64,000 nucleotides of DNA from Maridesulfovibrio sp. (GCF_963676065.1 NZ_OY780933.1:1864001-1928000); one strand, 5' to 3'. Numbered from the stretch's first letter, positions 8,501-19,003 are shown. Numbers and translations are program-made. The notes: a model not told the origin generated them from the sequence alone.

Positions 8501-9484
8501 ATGAAAAAAAATATTTGTATTACTCTTGGCGATCCTAATGGTCTTGGACCTGAATTGGTCTGTCGTCTGCTGTCTGAGCGCAAAACGGACCGTGCTTATT
8601 TGATGATTGGTCCAGAGAATGGTCTGCTCTATCACCTTGATAAGCTGGGGCTGGAAAAATTTTATACCGTGCTTGATGATCCGGAGCAGATTGTTGATGC
8701 GGAGCCGGGATACTATCTTTATTCCCCGGCAGTGCTGAATGATTTTGAATTGCAGGTCGGCAAGGCAGAGCCCGAGGGCGGACGCTGTGCCGGTGAAGCC
8801 ATGGAAACGGCAATGGATCTTCTGAACCGGAAAGTTCTGGCCGGGCTGGTTACCTGTCCTTTGAATAAAGCCATGCTGCAACTGGCTGGATTTGATTTTC
8901 CGGGACATACTGAATTTCTGGCGACCCGTTCCGGCGTAGGGCGCGAGAATGTCTGCATGCATCTGGGCGGGCCCAAGCTTAAGGTCAGTCTCGTTACCAC
9001 CCATCCGAGATTCACTGATATTCCGGGACTGGTTACAGAAGAGCGTATCTTGCGCTGCATTGAGTTGACTGACGGACTGGTAAAATCTCTGGGGCTTGAT
9101 AAGCCCATTGCTGTTTGCGGACTGAATCCCCATGCCGGTGAGTCCGGACGTATCGGTGATGAGGAGATCAATGTTATTGAACCTGCCATTGCGCAGGCTC
9201 GGGCCAAAGGCTTTGATGTCGAAGGCCCTTTTCCGGGTGATACTGTTTTTTATTTTGCGGCTCAGGGCGAATTCAGCGCAGTTCTGGCCATGTATCACGA
9301 TCAGGGACTGGCTCCCCTAAAGCTGCTCCATTTCAGCGAAGCGGTGAATATCACTCTCGGCCTGCCTTTTCCGCGCACTTCCCCTGATCACGGAACCGGC
9401 TACGATATTACCGGAACCGGCAAAGCCTCCCTGAAAAGTTTTAAAGTCGCCATGGATTGCGCCGAAATGATGGTTGATGCATAG
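8501..9484 (+). CDS. pdxA: 4-hydroxythreonine-4-phosphate dehydrogenase
   Basis: PdxA oxidises 4-phospho-hydroxy-L-threonine in the DXP-dependent route to pyridoxal phosphate. Family marks are ITLGDPNGLGPEL at the N-terminus, PGHTEFLA, NPHAGESGRIGDEE, the metal-binding YHDQGLAPLK and RTSPDHGTGYDI near the C-terminus. The 327-residue length is typical. ATG 8501 follows AGGA and is preferred over an upstream in-frame GTG at 8465 that lies inside the terminator hairpin. Confidence 0.93.
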   Translation: MKKNICITLGDPNGLGPELVCRLLSERKTDRAYLMIGPENGLLYHLDKLGLEKFYTVLDDPEQIVDAEPGYYLYSPAVLNDFELQVGKAEPEGGRCAGEAMETAMDLLNRKVLAGLVTCPLNKAMLQLAGFDFPGHTEFLATRSGVGRENVCMHLGGPKLKVSLVTTHPRFTDIPGLVTEERILRCIELTDGLVKSLGLDKPIAVCGLNPHAGESGRIGDEEINVIEPAIAQARAKGFDVEGPFPGDTVFYFAAQGEFSAVLAMYHDQGLAPLKLLHFSEAVNITLGLPFPRTSPDHGTGYDITGTGKASLKSFKVAMDCAEMMVDA

Positions 9485-9508
9485 CGTAAAATCTAATTAG
9501 TTCTTTTT

Positions 9509-9541
9509 GCCCGTAAGTAATTATGCTTACGGGCTTTTTGT
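9509..9541 (+). terminator. Terminator after pdxA
   Basis: A 9-bp stem GCCCGTAAG / CTTACGGGC with an 8-nt loop is followed by TTTTTG. Confidence 0.88.
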
Positions 9542-9694
9542 TTTTTGCGAATCATCCGTAAGATTGGCGGCATTGGAAAGTGGAGATCTTTTTTATGTTG
9601 GACGTAAATTTTAAGTTGGGTTATCTTTAGGGTAATTATTCTGTGTCTTATAGCGAGTAAGCACTTTTCTTATTTCTACCCGGAGAGCGATTAC

Positions 9695-11566
9695 ATGAGT
9701 TGGGTATCTAGAAGTTTGTCGCGAGTGATTCTATTGCCGATAATAATATCTATTTTAGTAGGTATAGGGGGACTGGTCATTTACGTTCAGGATTCTTCCT
9801 ATAAAATTGTTCTTGAGAACTCGATGGAATCAGCTGCGAGCCAGACCTCAATTATTGCTTCGTCCCTCAATCTTTTTATCACTGATACCGTGGCGGTGGT
9901 TAAAAGCCTCTCCAGGCTTGATGCAGTAGATGATATTTTTAAAGGAAAAACTGCGTCAGCCAGAAATCTATTTAAAGAAACCATGCTTAATAATGATGTT
10001 ATCTGGGCAGTTCTGGCTTTCGACCGTAACGGTATGATCTTATCGGGGTTAACGAATCAGGGTACGGATCTGGAGGGGGTGGATATAAGCTCACGTGATT
10101 ATGTAAAAGCGGTGCTGCAAGGCCAGGATACATACATTACGAAGTCGGTTTTCAGGTCCAAGACTGACAAAAGTCTGCTTTTCGGAGCAAGTGCCGCAGT
10201 TAAGGATGAGCGTGGAAACGTATTAGGCGGAGTAGCGGTTTTCGGTGATTGGATGAAATTCGCCAACCTTTTTGTCAAACCTGTTGTTGTCGGGACTGAA
10301 GGGTACGGAGTCGTCACGGATTCTTCCGGGGTGGTTCTTTATCATCCGTCAGAAAAATTGATTCTGGAAGATTTAAGTTCTTATAATTTTATGAAAAAAG
10401 CGCTTGCCGCAGGTAATGGAAAAGAATTTTACGATTGGCATGGCCGTAATAAAGCTATGATTTTTAAAACTGATCCCAAGACCGGCTGGGTGGTAATGCT
10501 TACCGCTTACGAGAGTGATATGGCCTCGGCTGCCGTGATGCAGCGTAATGTCCTGATAGTTGTAGGTCTTCTGATTGTTTTGGTTGTTTTTGGTATTGTT
10601 TATTTTTCTGTTCGTAAGCTGGTTGTCGTTCCTGTGGGTGAAGGGATGCGGGTGGCCGGAAAAATGGCAGACGGAGATCTTACTGAATCGGTTGCAAGTA
10701 ATTCACCTAATGAGATAGGTCGGCTGATGCGTTCATTAGGAAGTATGATCTCCTCCCTGCGTGATGTTGTTGTCGGGGTAAAGTCTGCCGCTGAGCAGGT
10801 TGCTGCCGGAAGCGAGGAAGTCTCCGCCTCCGCCCAGCATCTTTCGGCTGGGGCAACTGAACAGGCGGCGTCGGTTGAGCAGGTCGCCGCTTCCATCAAT
10901 CAGATGACCGGAAATATTTCCAAAAATACCGAGCTCGCCGAAGAAACCCGCGGGATAGCGATTAAAACAGCCCGTGAGGCGGAAGAAGGCGGAGCAGCGG
11001 TTTCCCGAACCGTGAATGCCATGCAGGAAATAGCGGAAAAGACTTCCATCATTGAAGAGATCGCGCGCCAGACCAACCTGCTGGCCCTAAATGCAGCGAT
11101 TGAGGCCGCCAGAGCAGGGGAGCACGGTAAGGGATTTGCCGTAGTCGCTTCCGAAGTGCGTAAACTCGCGGAAAGGAGCGGAGGAGCAGCCGGGGAAATC
11201 CGGGAGCTTACCGGATCAAGTCTGGAGGTTGCCGAAAAAGCAAAGCTGGTGCTTGATAAGATGATTCAGGATATCAACCGTAACGAGGAAATGGTAGCTG
11301 AAGTGGCGGCGGGTAACCGCGAGCAATATGAAGGCGGGAAACAGATATCAAAGGCCATAACCCAGCTTGATGAAGTGGTACAACGTAATGCCGCCTTTGC
11401 GGAAGAACTCTCTTCCACTTCAGAAGAACTCTCCGCTCAGGCCGTTAAATTACAGGATACGATGGATTTTTTCACTGTTCGGGAATACGGTTCCCGGAGA
11501 ACTGATTCCATTGGTACAGAGTCGGAAAAGATGCCCGCGTTGAAGAGGGGATATGAAAAATTTTAG
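9695..11566 (+). CDS. Methyl-accepting chemotaxis protein, Cache-type sensor
   Basis: This membrane chemoreceptor has TM1 at about residues 12-30, a periplasmic double-Cache-like domain to about 280 (contains [18 protein letters not shown] and the [12 protein letters not shown] ending), TM2 at about 285-307, HAMP to about 360, then the signalling hairpin. The tip, [19 protein letters not shown], is canonical and contacts CheA/CheW. The C-terminus (KRGYEKF) has no obvious CheR-binding pentapeptide. The start at 9695 has GGAG upstream. Ligand unknown; Cache receptors usually bind small organic acids or amino acids. Confidence 0.92.
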   Translation: MSWVSRSLSRVILLPIIISILVGIGGLVIYVQDSSYKIVLENSMESAASQTSIIASSLNLFITDTVAVVKSLSRLDAVDDIFKGKTASARNLFKETMLNNDVIWAVLAFDRNGMILSGLTNQGTDLEGVDISSRDYVKAVLQGQDTYITKSVFRSKTDKSLLFGASAAVKDERGNVLGGVAVFGDWMKFANLFVKPVVVGTEGYGVVTDSSGVVLYHPSEKLILEDLSSYNFMKKALAAGNGKEFYDWHGRNKAMIFKTDPKTGWVVMLTAYESDMASAAVMQRNVLIVVGLLIVLVVFGIVYFSVRKLVVVPVGEGMRVAGKMADGDLTESVASNSPNEIGRLMRSLGSMISSLRDVVVGVKSAAEQVAAGSEEVSASAQHLSAGATEQAASVEQVAASINQMTGNISKNTELAEETRGIAIKTAREAEEGGAAVSRTVNAMQEIAEKTSIIEEIARQTNLLALNAAIEAARAGEHGKGFAVVASEVRKLAERSGGAAGEIRELTGSSLEVAEKAKLVLDKMIQDINRNEEMVAEVAAGNREQYEGGKQISKAITQLDEVVQRNAAFAEELSSTSEELSAQAVKLQDTMDFFTVREYGSRRTDSIGTESEKMPALKRGYEKF

Positions 11567-11577
11567 CTATGCCGAAG

Positions 11578-11605
11578 CTGACAAATCGTAAATGAGACTT
11601 ATTTT
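11578..11605 (+). promoter_or_regulatory. Candidate sigma-70 promoter of the structured RNA
   Basis: CTGACA at 11578-11583 and TATTTT at 11600-11605 are separated by 16 bp, just downstream of the chemoreceptor stop codon. The predicted start is about 11612. Confidence 0.4.
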
Positions 11606-11611
11606 ATAAGT

Positions 11612-11934
11612 AAGGAACAGCTAACCTGGAGGAGATGTCGAGGGCATCATTTTTTGATGTCCGTATAGCCGCGATCCCGTATTCCTGATTACAGTATGTG
11701 GTTGCCCGGTCCGGACAGGATGGCAACTTTTTACGTCAGGTTGTTCAATCTGTTTGAGGTTCACTGGAACATTGAGACAGCTGTGTATAGCCGGAAAATA
11801 CCGGCAGGAACAGAGGTCGGTTCTGGACTTCTTTCGTGAAGCGCAAGAGCGGTGTGAGATCTCCTCCTGTTTACATAAATCATGGTTTTGTTTGGATTGA
11901 AATGCGGAGCAACTTGTTGTTCCGCATTTCTTTT
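11612..11934 (+). ncRNA. Unidentified structured RNA candidate
   Basis: This 430-bp gap has no credible coding frame but strong RNA structure. GGAGGAGAT (11628-11636) pairs perfectly with ATCTCCTCC (11859-11867), closing a domain of about 240 nt. Inside are an 8-bp hairpin GGGCATCA/TGATGTCC (11642-11662), a GTTGCC/GGCAAC stem (11701-11727), and GCCGG/CCGGC. The 9-mer GTATAGCCG occurs twice, in equivalent-looking places. A terminator closes the transcript. I tried to fit 6S RNA, SRP RNA, RNase P RNA, tmRNA and cobalamin or c-di-GMP riboswitches and saw no diagnostic motif. It could be a leader of the downstream binding-protein gene or a free RNA. Confidence 0.45.
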
Positions 11935-11935
11935 C
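11900..11935 (+). terminator. Terminator of the structured RNA candidate
   Basis: AAATGCGGA pairs with TCCGCATTT, and the inner GCAAC/GTTGT extends the stem to about 14 bp. CTTTTC follows. It lies between the structured region and the binding-protein gene. Confidence 0.75.
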
Positions 11936-12002
11936 GGGCTTAAATCTTGCCCTCTGCTATTAATAAGTACATAATACAGAGAACTAAAACCGGAGTTTAT
12001 GA

Positions 12003-12773
12003 ATGAATCTCAGGAGTTTTAAAATATGCGTAGTGATCTCTTTTTTATTGCTGGGACTCAATGCAGGTAACCTGCACGCAGATAACATTGTCTACCTGAC
12101 TTCACTTGAATGGCCTCCTTATGTGGGACAACTTCTTCCAGGCAAGGGGACAAGTGCTGTGACCGTCCGTAAAGCTTTTGCCGCCATGGGTTATGATCTT
12201 AGGATTTTATTTCTTCCATGGAAAAGAACCATGCACAAGGTTGATACGGATTCTAAGGTAATTGGCTATTTCCCGGAATATTACTCTAGAGATAGGGCTG
12301 AAAAGTATATTTTTTCAAACAGTTATGGATGTAGCCCTATCGGCCTGCTGGAGCGGAAGAAAAACCCGGCGGCTTGGGAGACAGTTGACGATCTTGCAGG
12401 ACTTCGGGTCGGCTTCGTGAGCGGTTATGTCAATACCCGGGAGCTGGATGACGCCATTGCCAACGGAACAATCAAAGCTGATTTTACCTCCACGGATAAG
12501 AGCAATATAATGAAGCTCATAAAAGGCAGAATTGATTACGCTGTAGTTGATCCGATGGTTTACAGATATATGGCTGAGACTGATCCCGAAGTAAAAAAAT
12601 ATAATAATCTTGTCCAGATTAAGCCTCGGAATTTCGGGGTGAATGAGCTCTTTGTCGCCTTCAGAAAAGATAGGCAGGGCCGCTTTTATGCTCGTATTTT
12701 TAACGAAGGCCTTAAGAAAATCGGCATCGGCAATTCATGCGAAAATGATGATAAAACCATAAGTTCCCAGTAA
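12003..12773 (+). CDS. Periplasmic substrate-binding protein (family 3)
   Basis: The 256-residue protein has a signal peptide (hydrophobic CVVISFLLLGLNAG, cleavage near LHA-DN). The mature part resembles amino-acid-type solute-binding proteins: YLTSLEWPPYVG at the N-terminus, the VDDLAGLRVGFVSGYV segment, and DYAVVDPMVY in the hinge region. No permease or ATPase is beside it, so it may be an orphan receptor that feeds a sensor rather than a transporter. Nearby chemoreceptor and GGDEF genes fit that idea. GGAG precedes the ATG. Confidence 0.75.
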   Translation: MNLRSFKICVVISFLLLGLNAGNLHADNIVYLTSLEWPPYVGQLLPGKGTSAVTVRKAFAAMGYDLRILFLPWKRTMHKVDTDSKVIGYFPEYYSRDRAEKYIFSNSYGCSPIGLLERKKNPAAWETVDDLAGLRVGFVSGYVNTRELDDAIANGTIKADFTSTDKSNIMKLIKGRIDYAVVDPMVYRYMAETDPEVKKYNNLVQIKPRNFGVNELFVAFRKDRQGRFYARIFNEGLKKIGIGNSCENDDKTISSQ

Positions 12774-12800
12774 TAGCCCCGTGTTGCAGGAGATAGTTGA

Positions 12801-13424
12801 ATGTCCATTAATGAAATTTCATACTCCAGCTTTGAAAATCCAGCCCTTTACCTGATCTCCCTGCTTCTTAATCCGAAAGAATTATCGCAGGATACACCTA
12901 TTCCATCCGATTTAGGTCTCCTGTATTTTAATGAAATTGATCTTTTGCAGGAACGGGGGCGCGTTCCGCAACTGATGCTTGATTTTACCCTTGAAAAAGG
13001 AGTCTTCCGCGCGGTTTATTTCGGGTATGTCTCTCCTTTCAAGCTGCACTACACGGAATTGAAAATGGATGATTTACCTGCTTCAACGTCTGTTTTTTCT
13101 AAAGGAAATGAATTGTTTATACCCATGGAAGCCGCACGCCCCGTGAAAGGTTGCCCGCAGGAACCTGATTGGAACATACTGGCTGGAAGCCTGTCTTTAT
13201 GGCGCGCCTGTATCGCTCTTCCAACAGTTTGTGATGAATCGCTCGGAAAGTATTTTTCTAAAATGAAATCTGTTTCCCGCTATCAGTGGAGTAATGATAG
13301 TTATGAAAAACATGGTGATAGCATTTTTGAAACATGGTCTTCATGTATTCCCTGCGGCGAATCGGCTGATACAGATATTTCAATTTCTCTTGTTAACGGA
13401 TTGCTCGCCGAGGTGAAAATCTGA
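12801..13424 (+). CDS. Uncharacterised 207-residue protein
   Basis: I do not recognise this protein. It starts 27 bp after the binding-protein gene with a good AGGAG site, so they are probably co-transcribed. It has no signal peptide or transmembrane segment, and a mixed alpha/beta composition. The C-terminal part holds a CIPCGES pair of cysteines and a CDESLGKYFSKMK segment. Confidence 0.6.
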   Translation: MSINEISYSSFENPALYLISLLLNPKELSQDTPIPSDLGLLYFNEIDLLQERGRVPQLMLDFTLEKGVFRAVYFGYVSPFKLHYTELKMDDLPASTSVFSKGNELFIPMEAARPVKGCPQEPDWNILAGSLSLWRACIALPTVCDESLGKYFSKMKSVSRYQWSNDSYEKHGDSIFETWSSCIPCGESADTDISISLVNGLLAEVKI

Positions 13425-13545
13425 ATTACTTTCTGTGTTACTCTTCGCTTTTTCTGCAATGTACAGCTACTTGCCGTAATGCTTCAAACTTGACTTAAGT
13501 TACCCGGCTGGATAAGTCTTGCCCTCGTTTATTTCTGGGGGGAAT

Positions 13546-14700
13546 GTGGTTAAATTTAATTTTTGGGGAGAATTCTGCGATTCCGATTTAGAGGAATCTT
13601 TTCAGAATAAACAGTGGCCTTCTGTCCGCTTCAGGCTCCTTTTTTTATACGTTATTACTATTGCAACCTGTGTGGCAGGGGTATACAGCGATTTTTACGA
13701 CCTCGGTTTAGGGTCAGGGTTTCATACTGTTTTAGTAGGAAGAGCGTGGGCATGTTTTTTCGGGATGTTCGCTTTTGTCTTTCTTCTGGTGGATAAAGTC
13801 AGACCAGGTTTGCAGTATAGCGCTATGGCCCTGTGCATGTTTTCTTTTTTACTTATGGAATCTCTTGAGCTGTTGGTAAAAGCCAGCGCCATAGGTTCTT
13901 TAAGTGTACCGAGCACTGTTTTTGTTGTAATGGCTTACTATATCCTGCTTCCTCCGCGTTTGCTCCCCTCCATTACAGCAGCGTTTGCCGGTTCTATTAT
14001 GTATCTGTATGCGCTTTCCACAGTAGTTCCAATTCAGTCTGGAACATTCATAAATTCAAGTAGTTATTTTTTTATTGTAAATAGTTTCGGGCTGTTTTTC
14101 CTGTCTACATTCGGTAGATCCCTGCGCCGGGAGTATGCTGCTATCAAAGATTTGAAACGGTTAGTGGAATTTGACGAACTTACCGGGGTCTACAGCAGAC
14201 GCAAGGTTCTTGAGGCCGGAGGAGATCTGTTTAAATCCGCCCTTCGTTTTGATCATAAGCTGGCGGTTCTGCTTATGGACATTGATCATTTCAAGAAAGT
14301 AAACGATGACCACGGTCACCATGCCGGAGATGCGGTTCTCAAAGAGACAACCAGACGCTGTTCTGAACTTCTGCGGGAAGTGGATTATTTCGGTCGTCTG
14401 GGTGGGGAGGAGTTTGTAATTATCCTGCCTCATTCCAGCTTGTTTGATGGAGTCAAAGTAGCCGAACGGTTACGCCGCTGCATCCGGGAGAGGATGTTTC
14501 AAGTTGATGAATCATACCTGCCGGCTTCGATCAGTGTCGGAGTGGCGGAGCTTGATGAGCATGAAAATTTTGCCGCTTTATTGCAGGATGCCGACGAACA
14601 GTTATACCGGGCAAAGAATAGTGGAAGAAATCAGGTCTGCCCGGCTATGTTGAGGGTAATCAAACCGCCCCTCAAACCAGTCGAAATTTGTGTTGAATAA
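13546..14700 (+). CDS. Membrane diguanylate cyclase (GGDEF)
   Basis: The protein makes c-di-GMP from two GTP. The N-terminal half has about six hydrophobic helices (for example LLFLYVITIATCVAGV and FFGMFAFVFLLV) in a MASE-like layout, followed by a GGDEF domain. The catalytic loop is RLGGEEFVIIL. The product-inhibition site RxxD is present as REVD exactly five residues before GGEEF. MDIDHFKKVNDDHGH carries the metal and GTP contacts, so it should be active and feedback-inhibited. The start is uncertain: GTG 13546 with GGGGGG very close, or TTG 13519. Confidence 0.88.
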   Translation: MVKFNFWGEFCDSDLEESFQNKQWPSVRFRLLFLYVITIATCVAGVYSDFYDLGLGSGFHTVLVGRAWACFFGMFAFVFLLVDKVRPGLQYSAMALCMFSFLLMESLELLVKASAIGSLSVPSTVFVVMAYYILLPPRLLPSITAAFAGSIMYLYALSTVVPIQSGTFINSSSYFFIVNSFGLFFLSTFGRSLRREYAAIKDLKRLVEFDELTGVYSRRKVLEAGGDLFKSALRFDHKLAVLLMDIDHFKKVNDDHGHHAGDAVLKETTRRCSELLREVDYFGRLGGEEFVIILPHSSLFDGVKVAERLRRCIRERMFQVDESYLPASISVGVAELDEHENFAALLQDADEQLYRAKNSGRNQVCPAMLRVIKPPLKPVEICVE

Positions 14701-14705
14701 ATGAG

Positions 14706-14744
14706 AAAGGGAAGAAAGCACAGGCTTTCTTCCCTTTGTTTTTT
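14706..14744 (+). terminator. Terminator between convergent GGDEF gene and ettA
   Basis: A perfect 14-bp stem AAAGGGAAGAAAGC / GCTTTCTTCCCTTT with a 4-nt loop is followed by GTTTTTT. It overlaps the end of the opposing ettA gene by a few bases. Confidence 0.85.
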
Positions 14745-16425
14745 ATCTTGTGAGTTTTCTGTATTTGATGCGATGTGGCTGGTCCGCGTCTTTTCCCAGT
14801 CTTTTTTTGCGGTCTTCTTCGTATTCTGAATATGAACCTTCAAACCAGAATACGGAAGAGTCTCCCTCAAATGCAAGAATATGAGTAGCTATGCGGTCAA
14901 GGAACCAGCGGTCATGAGATATAACCATTACGCAGCCGCCGAAGTTGTTCAAGCCTTCCTCCAGCGCACGCATGGTGTTGACGTCAAGGTCGTTGGTCGG
15001 TTCGTCAAGCAGCAGTACGTTGCCGCCTTCCTGCAGCATGAGTGCAAGGTGAACCCTGTTGCGTTCACCACCGGAAAGGACCTTGCATTTTTTCTGCTGC
15101 TCGGAGCCGGTCAGGTTGAACTTGCCGACATAAGCGCGGGCATTGATTTCACGATCACCCAGTTTAACGAATTCGTTTCCGCCGGAAATTACATCGTACA
15201 CTGATTTTTCGGGATCAAGTGCGTCGCGATGCTGGTCAACGTGAGTCACCTGAACTGTTTCACCGACGATGACTTCACCCTGATCAGGCTGTTCCTGCCC
15301 TGCGATCATTTTGAACATGGTGGTCTTACCGGCACCGTTGGGACCGATAATCCCTACAATGGCTCCGGCAGGAATCATGAAGCTGGTATCTTCGAGAAGC
15401 AGCTTGTCGCCAGCCTGTTTGTGTACGCCTTTCAGTTCAATAACCTGTTTTCCGAGGCGCGGTCCCGGTGGGATGTAGAGTTCCAGTTCGCGTGAGTATT
15501 CATCGGACTGCTGGTTGGCAAGTGATTCGTAGGCGCTGATGCGAGCTTTGCTTTTTGAACGTCTTCCCTTGGGTGACATGCGGATCCACTCCAGCTCGCG
15601 GGCAAGAGTTTTCCGGCGTTTTTCATCAGACTTTGCCTCATTGGAGAGGCGTTTTTCCTTCTGTTCAAGCCATGAAGAATAATTACCTTTCCAGGGAATG
15701 CCCCGGCCACGGTCCAGCTCCAGAATCCATCCGGCTACATTATCAAGGAAGTAGCGGTCATGAGTAACGGCGATGATGGTACCGGCGTAGTTCTGGAGGT
15801 GTCTTTCCAGCCACGAAACAGATTCGGCGTCAAGGTGGTTGGTAGGTTCGTCAAGCAACAGGATATCAGGTTCCTGCAGAAGCAGACGGCAGAGCGCTAC
15901 ACGGCGTTTTTCACCACCGGATATTACTGATACCGGAGTATCCCCGGGAGGGCAGCGCAGTGCGTCCATAGCCATCTCAAGGCGGGAATCGAGATCCCAT
16001 GCCCCGCAGTTGTCCATTTCTTCCTGCACCTTGGCCTGACGTTCCAGCAGAGCGTCCATCTCATCCGGCTCCATAGGTTCGGCAAACTTGGCGTTGATAT
16101 CGTTGAACTCATTTACGAGAGCCACAACATCCGCCGCGCCTTCTTCGACCACTTCACGGACTGTGCGTGTTTCATCTACCAGCGGCTCCTGTTCAAGGTA
16201 CCCGATGGTGAAGCCGGGAGAGATGTGGGTTTCCCCTTCAAAATTCTCATCAACTCCGGCCAGAATTTTGAGAAGCGAACTTTTACCGGAACCGTTCAGG
16301 CCCAGTACGCCTATTTTCGCTCCATAGAAATATGAAAGGGAGATATCTTTAAGAATGGGTTTCTTGTCGTAATACTTACTAACCCGGACCATGGAATATA
16401 TGATCTTATCAGGTTCGTTGCTCAT
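14743..16425 (-). CDS. ettA: ABC-F translation factor EttA
   Basis: This soluble protein has two ABC ATPase domains and no membrane part. It binds the ribosomal E site and gates entry into elongation according to ATP/ADP level. Walker A motifs are GLNGSGKS (about residue 42) and GPNGAGKT (about 358), with signatures VISGGEKRR and LSGGERNRVHLA. The arm and linker region (ELEWIRMSPKGRRSKSKARI) is characteristic of EttA among ABC-F proteins. Length 560 matches the family. GAGGTAA precedes the ATG. Confidence 0.92.
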   Translation of the reverse strand: MSNEPDKIIYSMVRVSKYYDKKPILKDISLSYFYGAKIGVLGLNGSGKSSLLKILAGVDENFEGETHISPGFTIGYLEQEPLVDETRTVREVVEEGAADVVALVNEFNDINAKFAEPMEPDEMDALLERQAKVQEEMDNCGAWDLDSRLEMAMDALRCPPGDTPVSVISGGEKRRVALCRLLLQEPDILLLDEPTNHLDAESVSWLERHLQNYAGTIIAVTHDRYFLDNVAGWILELDRGRGIPWKGNYSSWLEQKEKRLSNEAKSDEKRRKTLARELEWIRMSPKGRRSKSKARISAYESLANQQSDEYSRELELYIPPGPRLGKQVIELKGVHKQAGDKLLLEDTSFMIPAGAIVGIIGPNGAGKTTMFKMIAGQEQPDQGEVIVGETVQVTHVDQHRDALDPEKSVYDVISGGNEFVKLGDREINARAYVGKFNLTGSEQQKKCKVLSGGERNRVHLALMLQEGGNVLLLDEPTNDLDVNTMRALEEGLNNFGGCVMVISHDRWFLDRIATHILAFEGDSSVFWFEGSYSEYEEDRKKRLGKDADQPHRIKYRKLTR

Positions 16426-16653
16426 CTTTATTACCTCATTTGGTTGCTATTTAGTTTTTACCACTTGTGGCAGAAAAATCAGTCTCAGGCAATGTTTGAA
16501 TTTTGCAGCCCAATTTGTGCTAACGTGTCAATTTTATGAGATATGCTGGAAAAGTGATGTTATTTGATTGTTTTATGCAGCAATAATATGCTAGGGGTTG
16601 AGATGAACTTTAGAATGAGAGATGATCCATTAATTTAAAAGTAAAAGGGATAA

Positions 16654-18981
16654 ATGCTTATGCGAATCAAGAGTATTAACTCTGTTGTTGCCGTTATTAT
16701 TTTTGTTTTGATCTCTTTGACTATTTCGATAGGAGTTTGGTGGGTAGCAGACAGTACATACCATGCAATATTTAAAGAGCAGAAAAATGCCATGCAGAGC
16801 ATGGTTGATCAGTCTGAAAAGGCTCTTGAGCTTTATATGGGACAGACCTCTGATGTTGTAAAACTGATTGCTAAAGGGGATCCTGTTCGTGAGGCCCTTA
16901 TCCGTGGTAATATAGGGCCTGCAGCGATGCAGTTGAAGGGCTTAATGGAGTCCTCCAGTGATTATTGGGCAGCTTTTGTCTTTGACGATAAAGGAAAAGT
17001 TGTCGCCGGTTTCAATGCCAAGGGCAAGGATATGGCCGGGGCGGATCGTTCTTCCCGAGGCTATGTAAAAAAAGTTCTTTCCGGTACAGATTTTTATATT
17101 CAGGACGATGTCCTTATTTCTAAGAGTGGCGGCGGCATAATGATCTACGCTATTGCCCACGCTGTGCGCGATGCTTCCGGCAAGATCGTCGGTGGTCTCG
17201 GTATTTTTCCCAAGTGGGAAAGATACACCAAAAGCTTTATAGATCCTTTCCATATAGGTAAAGACGGCTACTGTTTCATGGTGGACAGCAAGGGACGCAT
17301 AATTGCCCATGCCACCAACAAGAAGTTGTATTTAAAAGATGTATCAAAGTATGATTTTGCCAAGACTATTCTTTCCGAGAAAAACGGTGCTGCAGCTTAT
17401 GAATGGGAAGGGCGCGAAAAGTACATGGTTTTTAAGACCATGCCTGATACCGGGTGGGCCATTGTAGTTTCGGCTTATGAGAATGATCTTACCGCCGCGG
17501 CTACCCACCAGCGTAATATCCTGCTCATCGGCGGGGCTGTTGTTGTACTGATTCTGAGCTTAGTGATGGTTATTATGCTTAGAAGGCTTGTGCTGCAGCC
17601 GGTGGAGAACATCCTTGAATTTTCAACTGAGATTGCCGAAGGAAACCTCAAGGCTGAATTACAGGGTAACTATCAGTATGAATTTGAAAACCTAGCGAAT
17701 AAAATTAATACGATGGTTACGGAGCTTAAAGTCAAGCTCGGTTTTTCCGAGGGTGTGCTTAACGGACTGACCATTCCGTGCGGTGTTGTTGATCCGGACG
17801 GTAAGATGATCTGGTGTAACCAGCTTGTCTGTGATTTGCTTGAAACCGACCATACTCCTGAAACCGCAGTAGGGCTTCCCGCCGGTGAGTTTTATTACGG
17901 TGATTCCCAAAAAGAAAACGCATTCCAAAAAGCGCTGAAGCAAAAGGAAGCCATAGAGCTGGATATGGATTACACCGGCTTTAAGGGCAGTGTTAGGAAT
18001 ATACATATTTCTACAACCCCGTTTTACGATATGGATGGCAACATGCTCGGTTCCCTGTCCGCCTGGGTCGATATGACTGAGATTAAGCAGCAGGCCCGTG
18101 CTATCGAAAAACAGAATGAACGTATAACCGTTGCCGCCGCAGAGGCGGAGCATATTTCGCAATCCCTTTCCAGTGCGGCTGATGAGCTTTCCGCCCAGAT
18201 TGAACAATCCAACCGGGGTGCTCAGGAGCAGCGGGACCGAGTTGCTGAAACTTCCACTGCCATGGAAGAAATGAATGCCACTGTTTTGGAGGTGGCCCAG
18301 AATGCCGGAGCAGCGGCTGAAGATGCCAATTCCGCCCGTGACAAGGCTGAAAACGGTTCGCAACTGGCGCAGCAGATGATTGAATCGGCAGACGGTGTGC
18401 GTTCTCAAGCTGAAGCGCTTAGAGAATCCATGGAGCAGCTTGGAGTAGAAGCAAGCGCAATAGGTAATGTTCTTAGCGTGATCAGTGACATTGCCGATCA
18501 GACCAATCTGTTGGCCCTTAACGCCGCTATTGAGGCCGCACGGGCCGGTGATGCCGGACGCGGTTTCGCGGTTGTTGCCGATGAGGTTCGCAAGCTGGCA
18601 GAGAATACCATGTCTGCCACCGGTGAAGTAGGTGAAGCCATAACTAAAATTCAGAATATGACTAAGCAGAATGTTTCTGCCACTGAAGTTGCCGCTGAAT
18701 CCGCTCAAAACAGCAGTGAACTGGCTCACGAGTCCGGACGTAATCTTTCGGAAATACTGACATTGGTCGGCAATGCATCGGATCAGATTCGGGCGATTGC
18801 GACGGCTGCTGAAGAACAGTCCGCCACCAGTGAGGAAATCAATAGGGCGACTGAAGATATCAGTAGAATTTCTCTTGAAACCTCACAGGGTATGAGCGAA
18901 TCTGCAAATGCCGTTCAGGATGTAGCCGGAATGGCCTCAAAGCTGAATAGTGTAATTGAGGATATCCAGCCGGATAAATAA
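16654..18981 (+). CDS. Methyl-accepting chemotaxis protein, Cache plus PAS
   Basis: The receptor has TM1 at about residues 9-31, a periplasmic Cache-like domain to about 285 ([32 protein letters not shown]), TM2 near 289-310, HAMP to about 360, a cytoplasmic PAS domain at about 370-480 ([20 protein letters not shown]), then the signalling domain. The tip [20 protein letters not shown] is canonical. The added PAS domain suggests a second, internal cue such as redox or ligand state. AAGGG precedes the ATG. No CheR-tether pentapeptide is visible at the end (IQPDK). Confidence 0.92.
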   Translation: MLMRIKSINSVVAVIIFVLISLTISIGVWWVADSTYHAIFKEQKNAMQSMVDQSEKALELYMGQTSDVVKLIAKGDPVREALIRGNIGPAAMQLKGLMESSSDYWAAFVFDDKGKVVAGFNAKGKDMAGADRSSRGYVKKVLSGTDFYIQDDVLISKSGGGIMIYAIAHAVRDASGKIVGGLGIFPKWERYTKSFIDPFHIGKDGYCFMVDSKGRIIAHATNKKLYLKDVSKYDFAKTILSEKNGAAAYEWEGREKYMVFKTMPDTGWAIVVSAYENDLTAAATHQRNILLIGGAVVVLILSLVMVIMLRRLVLQPVENILEFSTEIAEGNLKAELQGNYQYEFENLANKINTMVTELKVKLGFSEGVLNGLTIPCGVVDPDGKMIWCNQLVCDLLETDHTPETAVGLPAGEFYYGDSQKENAFQKALKQKEAIELDMDYTGFKGSVRNIHISTTPFYDMDGNMLGSLSAWVDMTEIKQQARAIEKQNERITVAAAEAEHISQSLSSAADELSAQIEQSNRGAQEQRDRVAETSTAMEEMNATVLEVAQNAGAAAEDANSARDKAENGSQLAQQMIESADGVRSQAEALRESMEQLGVEASAIGNVLSVISDIADQTNLLALNAAIEAARAGDAGRGFAVVADEVRKLAENTMSATGEVGEAITKIQNMTKQNVSATEVAAESAQNSSELAHESGRNLSEILTLVGNASDQIRAIATAAEEQSATSEEINRATEDISRISLETSQGMSESANAVQDVAGMASKLNSVIEDIQPDK

Positions 18982-19003
18982 ACAGTTCAAAGTAAGCTTA
19001 CAG

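Noticed and set aside
8438-9298. 286-residue open frame antisense to pdxA
   Set aside because: It mirrors pdxA codons, lacks a ribosome site and recognisable motifs; pdxA itself is unambiguous.
11612-11934. 6S RNA, SRP RNA, RNase P RNA, tmRNA, cobalamin or c-di-GMP riboswitch
   Set aside because: None of the diagnostic conserved blocks of these families could be found; kept as an unidentified structured RNA.
17692-18729. 345-residue open frame antisense to the PAS chemoreceptor
   Set aside because: Shadow of the highly biased receptor codons; no start signal or domain.
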